A stretch of DNA of 64,000 nucleotides from Streptomyces nanshensis (GTDB lineage Bacteria > Actinomycetota > Actinomycetes > Streptomycetales > Streptomycetaceae): positions 62,001 through 126,000 of the forward strand of contig NZ_LJGW01000111.1 of NCBI RefSeq assembly GCF_001751255.1, read 5' to 3'. The notes beneath the pieces are model-generated. The model saw nothing but the letters and a program-made list of their open reading frames with translations. It was not told where the DNA came from and did no database searches. A program made the position numbers and the translations under genes. The first letter of the stretch is position 1. Every line of letters starts with the position of its first letter. Below are positions 42,503 through 50,845 of the stretch, in pieces.

Positions 42503-43473
42503 GGCAGCCTCCGGTCGAGTGCGGTGGTGCGGGCGCCGGTTCGCGGCCGTCGCTCCCGGGCGCCGTCGGGCGAGAACTTCCGCTCGATCCAGGACTGGAC
42601 GAGGGTGAGCACCGAGACGGTCACCAGGTAGAGCACGGTCGCCACGATCAGCAGCGGGATCGTCTGGAAGTTGCGGGAGTAGACGATCTGCGCGCTGTAG
42701 AGCAGGTCCGGGATGGCCAGGACGCTGACGAGCGACGTCGTCTTGAGCATGGAGATCGTCTGGTTCCCGGTCGGCGGGACGATGACGCGCATCGCCTGCG
42801 GGAGCACGATCTTCCGCATCGTCTGCAGCCGCGTCATGCCCAGTGCGCTCGCCGCGCGGATCTGCCCCTGGGGTACGGAGAGGATCCCGGCCCTGACGAT
42901 CTCGGCCATGTAGGCGCTCTCGTGCAGGGCAAGTCCGAGGAAGGCGGCCGTCATCGGGGTGATGACGTGGTTGGCGTTGAAGGCCGCCAACTCGGGGCCG
43001 CCGAACGGCAGACCGACGACGATGCGCGGATAGACCGCGCTCATGTTGAACCAGAACAGAAGCTGGACGAGGAGCGGCGTCCCGCGGAAGAACCAGACGT
43101 ACGCGGCCGCCGCACCGGACAGCAGCCGGTTCTTCGAACTGCTCATCACCGCGAGCACGATGCCGATGGCGACGCCGGCCGCCATGGACAGCGCGGTGAG
43201 CCACAGGGTGAGCAGCAGGCCCTCCATGATGGTCCGCGCCGTGAGCCACTGTCCGACCACGTCCCACTGGAAGCGCGGATTGGTCACCACGGACCACGCG
43301 GCGGCGGCCAGTGCGAGACCGACGAGGGCTGCTGCGAACGCCCGTCCGGTGTGCCGCTTGGGAACCAGCCGGATGCGCAGATCGGGCGGTGCTTCCCCGT
43401 CCGCGGCACGGGACGGGTCCGGGGCGTCGGACTCCTCGGTGTGCTCTGGGAGTTGGCGTGTCCTGTGGGCCAT
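42499..43473 (-). CDS. Amino-acid ABC transporter permease
   Basis: A 324-residue HisM/GlnP-type permease. A hydrophilic N-terminus of about 40 residues precedes AFAAALVGLALAAAAWSVVT. Motifs: [60 protein letters not shown] and the EAA loop RAASALGMTRLQTMRKIVLP. It lies three bases after the binding-protein gene and overlaps the ATPase gene, as expected for one importer. Arginine- and Pro-rich C-terminal tail is cytoplasmic. Confidence 0.92.
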   Translation of the reverse strand: MAHRTRQLPEHTEESDAPDPSRAADGEAPPDLRIRLVPKRHTGRAFAAALVGLALAAAAWSVVTNPRFQWDVVGQWLTARTIMEGLLLTLWLTALSMAAGVAIGIVLAVMSSSKNRLLSGAAAAYVWFFRGTPLLVQLLFWFNMSAVYPRIVVGLPFGGPELAAFNANHVITPMTAAFLGLALHESAYMAEIVRAGILSVPQGQIRAASALGMTRLQTMRKIVLPQAMRVIVPPTGNQTISMLKTTSLVSVLAIPDLLYSAQIVYSRNFQTIPLLIVATVLYLVTVSVLTLVQSWIERKFSPDGARERRPRTGARTTALDRRLP

Positions 43474-43476
43474 GGC

Positions 43477-44526
43477 TCACGCACACCCCTTGCGCAGAGG
43501 CTGGTAGTAGTAGGTGTGCCCCGGCTTGATCTCCTTCGGGTCCTTGAAGATCTTCGACTCGACGATCCGTCCGTCGGAGCCGACGCCCCAGGGTCCGGCG
43601 ATCTTCTGGTACTTCTTCGAGAGTTCGGTGCCGGCCTTGGTGACGTTGGTGCCCCACTTGTCGCTGATGCGCTCGTACTCGCCCGACTTCAGCAGCGAAT
43701 TGACCGCCGCCTGAAGGGGCTTAGCCAGGGACGAGTTCTTGGGCACGGCGATGCCGGCGATGCTGTGGCTGGTCTGGTAGACGCTGGTCACGCAGAGCTG
43801 ACCGTTCGACCGGTCGGCGGCGTACAGGACTTGGGGCTTGTCGTTGACGGCGACGTCCGCCCGTCCGGACTGCAGGGTGAGCACCGCGGCGTTGGAGTCG
43901 GGGACTTGAAGGATCTTGACGGGTTTCCTGCCGTGGCTGCGACAGTACGTACTTGCGTCGCCGAGGGCCTCGACCTGGCTGACGCCCTTCTTCACGGAGA
44001 CGCGGTAACCGCACAGATCGTCGAACGAGTTGACCTTGATCCCCGAGCCCTTCTTGATCAGGAACCCGCCGCCGGACAGGTAGTACGACACGAAGTCCGC
44101 GGTGGGCAGACGCTCGTGCTCGATGCTGAAGGAGGACATCGCCGCGTCGTACCGGCCTGCGGCCAGGCCCGGGAGGATGGAGTCGAACGATATGTTCTTC
44201 CATTCGACCTTCAGTCCCAGCTTGGCGCCGATGGCGTTGCCGAGATCGATGGTGTAGCCGGTCAGCGTCTTGTTGTCCCCCTTGAAGAACACGATCGGTG
44301 CGTTGGGACCGTTGGTGGCGAACACGACCTTGCCCTTCTTCTTGAAGCTGCCGGGTACGAGCCCGGCGGCGTCGGGGTCGGTCGTCACCTTGGGGACCGG
44401 CCGGCTCTTCGGTGCGTCCTTGCCGGATCCGGCCGACGACGGATCGGCGCAGGACGCCAGCATCAGCAGGCTGAGACCGGCGGCCACGAGCACGGCCGTA
44501 CGGGGTGGGCGGACAGGGAATGACAT
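43477..44526 (-). CDS. Amino-acid ABC substrate-binding lipoprotein
   Basis: A 349-residue family-3 binding protein with a lipoprotein signal (RTAVLVAAGLSLLMLASCAD, lipidated Cys near 26). Motifs include AGLVPGSFKKKGKVVFATNG, KTLTGYTIDLGNAIGAKLGL, LPGLAAGRYDAAMSSFSIEH, FDDLCGYRVSVKKGVSQVEA and LTLQSGRADVAVNDKPQVLY. It is the first importer gene, 180 bases after the lyase gene. Ligand likely the amino-acid-like substrate of the neighbouring lyase and oxidase. Confidence 0.9.
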   Translation of the reverse strand: MSFPVRPPRTAVLVAAGLSLLMLASCADPSSAGSGKDAPKSRPVPKVTTDPDAAGLVPGSFKKKGKVVFATNGPNAPIVFFKGDNKTLTGYTIDLGNAIGAKLGLKVEWKNISFDSILPGLAAGRYDAAMSSFSIEHERLPTADFVSYYLSGGGFLIKKGSGIKVNSFDDLCGYRVSVKKGVSQVEALGDASTYCRSHGRKPVKILQVPDSNAAVLTLQSGRADVAVNDKPQVLYAADRSNGQLCVTSVYQTSHSIAGIAVPKNSSLAKPLQAAVNSLLKSGEYERISDKWGTNVTKAGTELSKKYQKIAGPWGVGSDGRIVESKIFKDPKEIKPGHTYYYQPLRKGCA

Positions 44527-44706
44527 GGCTGCTCCTGGTATCGGTGCTCCTGGGCCGGGGTCGGGGGTGCGCTGTACGTGAGTCGGGGGCCGGGTCCTGA
44601 AGTACGGGGAGGGAGACCGGCGTTGGGGGTTGCCGGCGGTGCCGGCGGGCTGTCGGGTGTCGGGCGCCGGGGCTTCGGAACGGCCGCCCCGGCCTGACCG
44701 AGGGCG

Positions 44707-46062
44707 TCAGGAGAGCTCGTCGGCTCCCGCGTACGTGGTGTGCGGGGCGGTGTGCGCCCGGCGTGCGATCGCGTCGTAGCCCTCCGAACCGGCGGCCACG
44801 ACGGCCTGGGTGAGCGAACCCGCGAGGTTCGCCCTGACGGCGTCCGCGTTCCAGCGCAGGCCCGCTATGCAGCGGTCGGCGAAGATACGGGCGCCGGAGT
44901 CGAGCCGTTCCAGTCCGCCCAGCAGACCGAGGGTCACGACGGGAGCCATGGCGGACACCTCCAACTCGCCGACGGCTGCGGCCGCCCGCGCGCTCGCGGC
45001 CTCGCCCGCGATCTGGAACGACATCTGCATCATGAGCTCCGGAATGACCGGATTCACCTTCCCCGGCATGATCGAACTTCCGGCCTGTACCGCGGGCAGT
45101 TCGATCTCGCCGATCCCGCCGACCGGCCCGGACGCCAGCAGCCGCAGGTCCGTGGCGATGCGCGCGGCCGAGCGCGCACAGCGGTCGACCGCCTCGCTCA
45201 CCGCGACGAAAGGTTCCAGGGACGCCAGCGCCCAGTAGGGATCCTCGGCCGCCTCGACCGGACATCCGGACACCTCGGCGAGTTCGGCCACCGCCGCCGC
45301 GGAGAATCCCGGCGCGGCTCCGAGCCCCGTGCCCACGGCCGTCGCGCCGAGCGGGACCTTGAGCAACGCCCGTACCGTGGTACGGAGTTCGTCGGCGGCC
45401 TGTCCGATCCCGTAGGCGTGAGACCGGTGCAGAGAGGCGACCGGAAGCGCCACCGCATCCTGCAGACAGGTGCGGCCCAGGCGCTCGGTCTCCGGGTACT
45501 CCCCCGCCTTCGCGCGGCATGCGTCCGCGAGACGGTCCAGGCTCTCGACGGTCCGTGTGCTCGCCGAGTGCACCGCCAGGGCGATGGCGGTCGGCATCAC
45601 GTCGTTGGTCGACTGCCCGCGGTTGACATGGTTGTTGGGGTGTACGGCGCTCTCGGAGCCGCGCCCGCGCAGCAGTTGGGTCGCGCGCCGTGCCACCACC
45701 TCGTTGACGTTCATGTTCGTCGAGGTGCCCCCGCCTCCCTGGAGGACGGGCAGCGGGAACTGACCGTCGTGCGACCCCTGTTGGACCTCGCGGGCCGCGG
45801 CGATCACCGCGTCGGCGACCTCGGGGGCGAGGCTGCCCAGCCGCCGGTTCGCCCGTGCCGCCGCGATCTTGACCAGGGCGAGGGCGCGGATGAGGTCGGG
45901 ATGGTCGTGAAGCCTGGGCCCGCGGAAGTCGAAGTTCGCCAGTGCCCTGCGGGTTTGACCGCCGTACAGCGCTTCTCGGCCGTCGCCGTCCTTCCCGGCC
46001 GGCTCTTCGCGCTCGTCGACGGTGCCCCAGTTATTTGCCAGGTGGTCAGGCCAATTAGTCAC
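44707..46062 (-). CDS. Aspartase/fumarase superfamily lyase
   Basis: A 451-residue enzyme that eliminates an amine (or water) from a succinyl-type substrate to give fumarate. Signatures: YGGQTRRALANFDFRG, LQGGGGTSTNMNVNEVVARR (aspartase-like), HPNNHVNRGQSTNDVMPTAI, GRTCLQDAVALPVASLHRS and the superfamily loop AGSSIMPGKVNPVIPELMMQ with catalytic Ser. It resembles aspartate ammonia-lyase more than fumarase. GTG 46062 is used, but GTG 46071 and 46077 are also in frame; none has a clear ribosome site. An operator overlaps its first codons. Clustering with an importer and an N-alkyl amino-acid oxidase suggests an N-substituted aspartate as substrate. Confidence 0.87.
   Translation of the reverse strand: MTNWPDHLANNWGTVDEREEPAGKDGDGREALYGGQTRRALANFDFRGPRLHDHPDLIRALALVKIAAARANRRLGSLAPEVADAVIAAAREVQQGSHDGQFPLPVLQGGGGTSTNMNVNEVVARRATQLLRGRGSESAVHPNNHVNRGQSTNDVMPTAIALAVHSASTRTVESLDRLADACRAKAGEYPETERLGRTCLQDAVALPVASLHRSHAYGIGQAADELRTTVRALLKVPLGATAVGTGLGAAPGFSAAAVAELAEVSGCPVEAAEDPYWALASLEPFVAVSEAVDRCARSAARIATDLRLLASGPVGGIGEIELPAVQAGSSIMPGKVNPVIPELMMQMSFQIAGEAASARAAAAVGELEVSAMAPVVTLGLLGGLERLDSGARIFADRCIAGLRWNADAVRANLAGSLTQAVVAAGSEGYDAIARRAHTAPHTTYAGADELS
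46034..46055. promoter_or_regulatory. GntR operator copy A
   Basis: TTTGCCAGGTGGTCAGGCCA (46034-46053), within the first codons of the lyase gene. It matches the complement of copy B at 46078-46099 at 18 of 22 positions, so the two form a large inverted pair around the lyase start. Confidence 0.55.
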
Positions 46063-46077
46063 GCGGCTCACGCTCAC

Positions 46078-46099
46078 ATTGGCCAGGCCACCTGTCAAG
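46078..46099. promoter_or_regulatory. GntR operator copy B
   Basis: ATTGGCCAGGCCACCTGTCA (46078-46097), 20 bases before the gntR start and 16 bases from the lyase GTG. The TGGCCAGGCCA core is itself nearly palindromic, resembling FadR-type T-G-G-[TC]-N-[GA]-A/G-C-C-A sites. A repressor bound to A and B would block both divergent promoters. Confidence 0.55.
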
Positions 46100-46118
46100 T
46101 GGTCTATAGTGGGTTTCT

Positions 46119-46886
46119 GTGACGGCAGACTCAGAAGGAACCGCATCCATCGACGTGTTCGCCGCCCCCGTGGTGGTCCGCAGCGCCGCGGCGCAGGTGG
46201 CCGACAAGATCGTCGCCGCGATCCAGAGCGGCCGGATCAAGCGGCACGAACGGCTGCCGCCCGAGCGTGAGTTGGCCAAACAGTTGCAGGTCAGCCGTCC
46301 GACGCTGCGCGAGGCGTTCGCCGCGCTGGAACTGGCGGGCGTGCTCGAATCCCATCAGGGCCGGGGCTCCGTGGTGGTCGCCGCACCGTCGCAGGTCGCG
46401 AACTGGGGCATAGAGGTGCTGCCCACCCAGGTCTTCGAGGCACGCCTCGCCATCGAGCCCCACCTCGCCGAACTGGCCGCGGCCAAGCGCTATCCCGAGG
46501 ACATCGCGCATCTGCGGGAGGCCGGCGCGGACCTCGACGAGGAGTACGAGCGGACGGGCGCGTACCGCAGCGACCTCGCCGTGCACCGCGCCATCGCCCG
46601 CGCCGCACGCAACCCCGTACTCGCCGACGCGCTGGAGTCCGCGCTGAAGTACACGGAGTCCTCGCGATGGACCGACCTGCGGGCGCAGGCGCTCGCGGAA
46701 CCCCGCGCCCGCGAGGGCCACGTCGACGAAGTGCGCCGCGTGATCGAACACATCGCGGCCGGTGAAGGAGTTGAAGCGGCGTCGGTCTGGCGGGCTCATC
46801 TGACGTACTACCGCGACGAGATGCTCGACGGTCTGAAGAAGGAGTCGGACCGCAAGCCCGCGGGGACGACCGGATCCGCGTCGTAG
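46119..46886 (+). CDS. GntR family regulator (FadR/FCD type) of the catabolic cluster
   Basis: A 255-residue repressor starting at GTG 46119. The winged helix is AAQVADKIVAAIQSGRIKRH, RLPPERELAKQLQVSRPTLR and EAFAALELAGVLESHQGRGS. The FCD domain follows (QVFEARLAIEPHLAELAAAK, RSDLAVHRAIARAARNPVLA, HVDEVRRVIEHIAAGEGVEA), with the D-H-H residues used for metal and ligand binding. It lies divergent from the lyase-importer operon, with two operator copies between them. A dicarboxylate or amino-acid intermediate is the likely inducer. The BPL_N lipoprotein gene follows 16 bases later. Confidence 0.92.
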   Translation: MTADSEGTASIDVFAAPVVVRSAAAQVADKIVAAIQSGRIKRHERLPPERELAKQLQVSRPTLREAFAALELAGVLESHQGRGSVVVAAPSQVANWGIEVLPTQVFEARLAIEPHLAELAAAKRYPEDIAHLREAGADLDEEYERTGAYRSDLAVHRAIARAARNPVLADALESALKYTESSRWTDLRAQALAEPRAREGHVDEVRRVIEHIAAGEGVEAASVWRAHLTYYRDEMLDGLKKESDRKPAGTTGSAS

Positions 46887-46902
46887 GGGCGGGAGTTCAC
46901 CG

Positions 46903-47724
46903 ATGGCTCGCCTTCCGGATCCACGCGGCGACGGCGGTTCCGCTGTGCCCGGCGTGAACCGGCGACGGCTGCTCACCCGGGCCGTGCCCGCGGCCGCCGC
47001 GACGCTGCTGAGTGCCGCGGCATGCTCCCGGGCGGACGAACCCCCGCGCCGGACCGCCCCGTTGGCCGCGCTCGTCTACCGCGGTCCGGCCGCCCTCGAC
47101 GGATGCCCGGAGGCGGTGGCCTCCCTGCTGCGGCGGGCCCCGCGTCCGTTCACGGTCAAGTACGTCGGCCCCGACGAGGAGTTGCCGCTGACCGCGGACA
47201 CTCTGGCGGACGCCGACCTGTACGCCCAGCCCGGCGGCAACGACGATGTCGAGGGAACCTGGGAGGAGTTGAGGGGCGCCGCCGGTACGGTCCGCGACTG
47301 GATCCATGACGGCGGCCGCTACCTCGGCTTCTGCATGGGCGGCTATCTCGCCGCGGGCGACCCGGGCTTCGATCTGCTGCCGGGCGGCACCGACGCGTAC
47401 ATCTCCTCCCCCGACGCCTCGGTCCACGACGGACGGGACACCGTCGTGGCGGTGACATGGCGCGACAAGCCGCGCCACATGTACTTCCAGGACGGGCCGG
47501 CCTTCTTCCTGGACGAGGGCGCCGAGGCGTCCGTACTCGCCACGTACGACAACGGCACGGTGGCCGCCGCCGTCTCTCCGTACGGAAAGGGCCGCGTCGG
47601 CGTGGTCGGACCCCACCCGGAGGCCGACGCCTCCTGGTACGCGGACGAGGGGCTGCGCAATCCCGACGGGGTGCGGTTCGACCTCGGCCACGACCTGGTC
47701 GATCAGACGGTCCGGGGGCTGTAA
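46903..47724 (+). CDS. BPL_N-domain lipoprotein (GATase-like fold)
   Basis: A 273-residue lipoprotein starting at ATG 46903 (GGGAG upstream). NRRRLLTRAVPAAAATLLSA gives a Tat-like twin Arg followed by the lipobox SAAAC, so the Cys is near 42. The remainder matches the BPL_N (biotin-protein-ligase N-terminal) domain: PLAALVYRGPAALDGCPEAV, ADLYAQPGGNDDVEGTWEEL, GRYLGFCMGGYLAAGDPGFD (nucleophile-elbow Cys) and GRVGVVGPHPEADASWYADE. The fold is that of class I glutamine amidotransferases, but an enzyme activity is unproven. It is co-oriented with the GntR gene and may be unrelated to the catabolic operon. Confidence 0.8.
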   Translation: MARLPDPRGDGGSAVPGVNRRRLLTRAVPAAAATLLSAAACSRADEPPRRTAPLAALVYRGPAALDGCPEAVASLLRRAPRPFTVKYVGPDEELPLTADTLADADLYAQPGGNDDVEGTWEELRGAAGTVRDWIHDGGRYLGFCMGGYLAAGDPGFDLLPGGTDAYISSPDASVHDGRDTVVAVTWRDKPRHMYFQDGPAFFLDEGAEASVLATYDNGTVAAAVSPYGKGRVGVVGPHPEADASWYADEGLRNPDGVRFDLGHDLVDQTVRGL

Positions 47725-47823
47725 CGCCCATGTGGTGCACGGGAGTTGGACGAACGGACCGATCCCCCACGCTGCGCAGCCCGACTGACCGGCCCGCGCA
47801 CGGCGTCCGGCCCGCGGCGGGCG

Positions 47824-49362
47824 TCATCGGCGGCGTCTGCGGCGGGCCAGGCGGTGGAAGGCCCGCGGGCCGCCGGTCGGCGGGGGCAGGGTGCCCGCGA
47901 CCGCGTCGGAGAGCAGGGTGCCGACCGTTTCGGAGGCGCAGGCGCGGTTGGCGCCGATGCCTCCTGAGGGGCCGCGTTTGATCCAACCCACCACGTACGT
48001 ACCGGACGTGCCGGTCACCCGGCCGTTCTCGTGCCGGACCGTGCCGGTCGTCTCGTCGAACGGCAGCCCCGCCTGGGGCACTCCGCGGTAGCCGATCGCC
48101 CGCAGTGCCATGCCGGCGGGGATGTCCGACTCGCCGCTGCCGCCGGTGGTGCGCACCGCGCGGACGTGTGCGTCCCCACGTATCTCCACCGGTGCGGAGA
48201 GGAAGCGGAAGACGATGCGGCGCCGTCGTCCGGCCGCGCCCGGTGAGACGGACCAGTCGACGGTCTCCCGCGTCACGTCCCGCAGCACCGCCGCCTTGTC
48301 CTGGGGCCCGGCGGCGTCGATCGCCGCACCGATGCGCGGATCGTGGTCGTCCACGATCAGGTCCACCTCGGGGAGGTGCTTGAGGGCGAGCAGTTCGGAC
48401 CGGGTGTAGGCCGCGTGGTCCGGGCCGCGGCGTCCGAGCAGCACCACCTCGCGTACCTTGCTGCGGCGCAGTTCCGCGAGGGCGTGCGGCGCGATTCCGG
48501 TATCGGCCAGGGTCTCCGGGTCGGAGACCAGGATGCGGGCGACGTCGAGAGCGACGTTGCCGTTGCCGATCACGACGACGCGTTCCGCCGAGAGGTCGAC
48601 GGCGTCCGGTGCGACCTCGGGGTGTGCGTTGTACCAGGCGACGACGGTGGTCGCGGCGACGCTGCCCGTCCGCTCCTCGCCCGGGATGCCCAGCCGCCGG
48701 TCGGCGGCGGCGCCCACCGCGTAGATCACCGCGTCGTGGTGGGCGGCGAGTTCCTCGGGTGAGACGTCCCCGCCCACGTCGAGGCCGAGGTGCATCTGTA
48801 CGCGGGGGTGCGTGTGGAAGCGGGCGAAGGTGTCGCCGGCCTTCTTGGTCGCCGGGTGGTCGGGCGCGACTCCGTAGCGGAGCAGACCTCCGGCGAGCGG
48901 AAGCCGGTCGACGAGCGTCACGTCGGCCCGGGTGTGCAGCAGCAGATCCTCCGCCGCGTACATGCCCGCCGGTCCGGTGCCGACGATCGCGACCCGCAGC
49001 GGCCCGAAGTCCGGCGGCAGGACGCGTTCGAAGGCGGGCGCGCCCCAGTCGTGAAAGTTCGGTCCGGGAACGGCCGTCGGGGACTCCTCCGGCTGCGGCT
49101 CCTCCTCGGTCCGCTCGAAGTAGGCCGCGTTGATGTCGGCGTACTCGCGCTGCCCGGCGGTGAGGCTGTCGACGGGGAAGACCGCGTCCACCGGGCAGGC
49201 GTCGGCGCAGGCGCCGCAGTCGATGCAGGTCGCCGGGTCGATGTGCAGCATCTCGGTGCTGCCGAAGTCGCGTTCGCCGGGCGTGGGGCGAATGCAGTTG
49301 ACCGGGCAGACGGACACACACGTGGCGTCGTTGCAGCAGGTCTGGGTGATCGCGTAGGCCAT
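47824..49362 (-). CDS. Ferredoxin-fused NADPH:ferredoxin reductase (FprB type)
   Basis: A 512-residue protein with an N-terminal 7Fe/8Fe ferredoxin and a C-terminal adrenodoxin-reductase-like flavoprotein. Cluster ligands are CCNDATCVSVCPVNC and CIDCGACADACPVDA. From about 107: VAIVGTGPAGMYAAEDLLLH (FAD), VVVIGNGNVALDVARIL (NADPH), LLGRRGPDHAAYTRSELLAL and the end motif VVGWIKRGPSGGIGANRACA. It transfers electrons from NADPH through its own ferredoxin to oxygenases. It lies 25 bases downstream of the AurF-like diiron oxygenase, so it probably reduces that enzyme. The C-terminal tail is Arg-rich. Confidence 0.94.
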   Translation of the reverse strand: MAYAITQTCCNDATCVSVCPVNCIRPTPGERDFGSTEMLHIDPATCIDCGACADACPVDAVFPVDSLTAGQREYADINAAYFERTEEEPQPEESPTAVPGPNFHDWGAPAFERVLPPDFGPLRVAIVGTGPAGMYAAEDLLLHTRADVTLVDRLPLAGGLLRYGVAPDHPATKKAGDTFARFHTHPRVQMHLGLDVGGDVSPEELAAHHDAVIYAVGAAADRRLGIPGEERTGSVAATTVVAWYNAHPEVAPDAVDLSAERVVVIGNGNVALDVARILVSDPETLADTGIAPHALAELRRSKVREVVLLGRRGPDHAAYTRSELLALKHLPEVDLIVDDHDPRIGAAIDAAGPQDKAAVLRDVTRETVDWSVSPGAAGRRRRIVFRFLSAPVEIRGDAHVRAVRTTGGSGESDIPAGMALRAIGYRGVPQAGLPFDETTGTVRHENGRVTGTSGTYVVGWIKRGPSGGIGANRACASETVGTLLSDAVAGTLPPPTGGPRAFHRLARRRRRR

Positions 49363-49387
49363 GTCGTCCGCTCGCCTAACGTCGTCG

Positions 49388-50302
49388 TCAGATCAGGTCG
49401 GCGCGCTTGTAGAAGATCAGCGCGGGCTTGGTGAGCAGCCCCACCGACGCCAGGAACTCCATCAGGCCCGAACAGCTCGAGCGCATCATCGACTTGTGGT
49501 GCTCGTTGGCCTTCGCCTCGCGGACGGCTCGCTTCTCCTCCAGCCCGGCGTTCGCATAGACCTTCCGGTTCACCATGCTGGTGGTGATGACGTAGGCGGC
49601 CACGGCGATCAGTACGGAGTGGATGTGCCGGCGCACCCGTCCGGCGCGGGCGAGGCGCTTGCGCGTCTCGTCGCGGGCGAACTTCATGTGCCGTGATTCC
49701 TCGACGACATGGATGTTGTTGATGGTGCGGACGAACGGCACGACCCGCTCGTCGCGCATCCAGTCGCGCTGCATGACGTCGAGGACCTCCTCGGCGACCA
49801 GGATCGCGGCGTACGCCGCCTCGCCGAACGCGACGGTCTTGAAGAACCGGCCGAGTTCGACCGCGATCCGGTGCGGGCGGTAGGCCGGGGCCTGAAGCTT
49901 CTTGGCGCCGCGGGCGAACATGATCGAGTGGCGGCACTCGTCGGCGATCTCGGTGAGCGCCCACTGAAAGGTGTCGGCGGTCGGGTCCTTGGCGTAGATG
50001 TCCCGGAGCACCATCTGCTGGAGGATCATCTCGAACCAGATGCCGGTGCTGGCGACCGACGCGGCCTCCTGCCGGGTCAGCTCCTTGCGCTGTGCGTCGG
50101 TCAGTTCGTTCCAGTACGCCGTGCCGTAGAGGGTGCTCCACTCCGGGCTGGCCCCGTGGAAGTCCTTGTCGAGCGGGGTCTCCCAGTCGACTTCGGTGAG
50201 CGGGTCGTAGGAGAGCTGTGCCGATGAGTCGAGCAGCCGCCGCGCGACGTCGTCCTCGGGCGTAGGGCTCGTGGTCTCCGGTCGCGAGATGCTGACGTCC
50301 AT
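49388..50302 (-). CDS. AurF-like non-haem diiron oxygenase
   Basis: A 304-residue diiron enzyme of the p-aminobenzoate N-oxygenase family, which oxidises amines to hydroxylamines or nitro groups with O2. ATG 50302 has GAGGAG seven bases upstream. The iron ligands lie in E-x28-37-DExxH-type motifs: GIWFEMILQQMVLRDIYAKD, ALTEIADECRHSIMFARGAK, AYAAILVAEEVLDVMQRDWM and NNIHVVEESRHMKFARDETR. RKVYANAGL and a Cys-containing tail (SSCSGLMEFLASVGLLTKPA) follow. A strong palindrome precedes it. The FprB-type reductase is encoded next. The substrate is unknown; no biosynthetic partner is nearby. Confidence 0.9.
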   Translation of the reverse strand: MDVSISRPETTSPTPEDDVARRLLDSSAQLSYDPLTEVDWETPLDKDFHGASPEWSTLYGTAYWNELTDAQRKELTRQEAASVASTGIWFEMILQQMVLRDIYAKDPTADTFQWALTEIADECRHSIMFARGAKKLQAPAYRPHRIAVELGRFFKTVAFGEAAYAAILVAEEVLDVMQRDWMRDERVVPFVRTINNIHVVEESRHMKFARDETRKRLARAGRVRRHIHSVLIAVAAYVITTSMVNRKVYANAGLEEKRAVREAKANEHHKSMMRSSCSGLMEFLASVGLLTKPALIFYKRADLI

Positions 50303-50347
50303 GGTGGGACTCCTCAAGTCGGGTCCGTGAAGTGCCTCATCCCCTGC

Positions 50348-50370
50348 TGCTATTACTAGCGGTAACAGCA
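50348..50370. promoter_or_regulatory. Palindromic operator upstream of the diiron oxygenase
   Basis: Arms TGCT-A-TTAC and GTAA-C-AGCA around TAGCG, 46 bases before the oxygenase ATG. TetR-type operators look like this; the regulator is not in the window. Nothing else was seen in 50371-50634. Confidence 0.55.
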
Positions 50371-50634
50371 TCTTGTTGACAGACCTTATAACAGGAGTCG
50401 ATGCCTGCCTACCCCCGCGTAACCCACGAGGTCCGGGCGGCCCGCGATCGGCACAGGTCCTGAACACCGCCCACAACTCGACGGCACGAGTGCGGCGTTC
50501 GGGGCCGGCGTTCGGGGGCGCCGGTTCGCCGCCCGTCGCGGCCTCGCCCCGTACCGCTCCCGCGGCATCGCCCACACACCCCCGACTCGGCCGACGGACA
50601 AGGGAGTTGCACTCGGCACCCGGGGCCCGTTCAC

Positions 50635-50656
50635 CTAGCTTGCTAGGATGCTAGCA
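50635..50656. promoter_or_regulatory. Tandem TGCTAG repeats before the RHH gene
   Basis: CTAGCT, TGCTAGGA (50641-50648) and TGCTAGCA (50649-50656) are adjacent and end nine bases before the RHH start. Ribbon-helix-helix proteins bind short repeats of this kind, so it may be an autoregulatory operator. Confidence 0.5.
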
Positions 50657-50664
50657 TCGCGGTC

Positions 50665-50844
50665 GTGGGTGATGACGACGTCAAACAGTTCAACGTGTAT
50701 CTGCCGATCGGCCTGATCAAGCAGGTCAAGTACCGCGCCATCGAGTCCGGTACGTCGTTGTCGGCGCTGGTGGCCGAGGCGCTGCGCGCCTACCTCGACG
50801 ACACCCATGGCAGCGGGCGGCGACCGACCGAGGAGGAGACCTGA
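50665..50844 (+). CDS. Small ribbon-helix-helix DNA-binding protein
   Basis: A 59-residue protein from GTG 50665. [20 protein letters not shown] is the beta-strand plus helix A of the ribbon-helix-helix fold, and [20 protein letters not shown] gives the turn and helix B. The C-terminus is polar ([13 protein letters not shown]). It is too short to be a toxin; an antitoxin or autoregulator role fits. Its stop is one base before the VOC gene start (GAGGAG shared as ribosome site), so the two form a two-gene unit. Repeats just upstream are the likely operator. Confidence 0.75.
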   Translation: MGDDDVKQFNVYLPIGLIKQVKYRAIESGTSLSALVAEALRAYLDDTHGSGRRPTEEET

Positions 50845-50845
50845 C

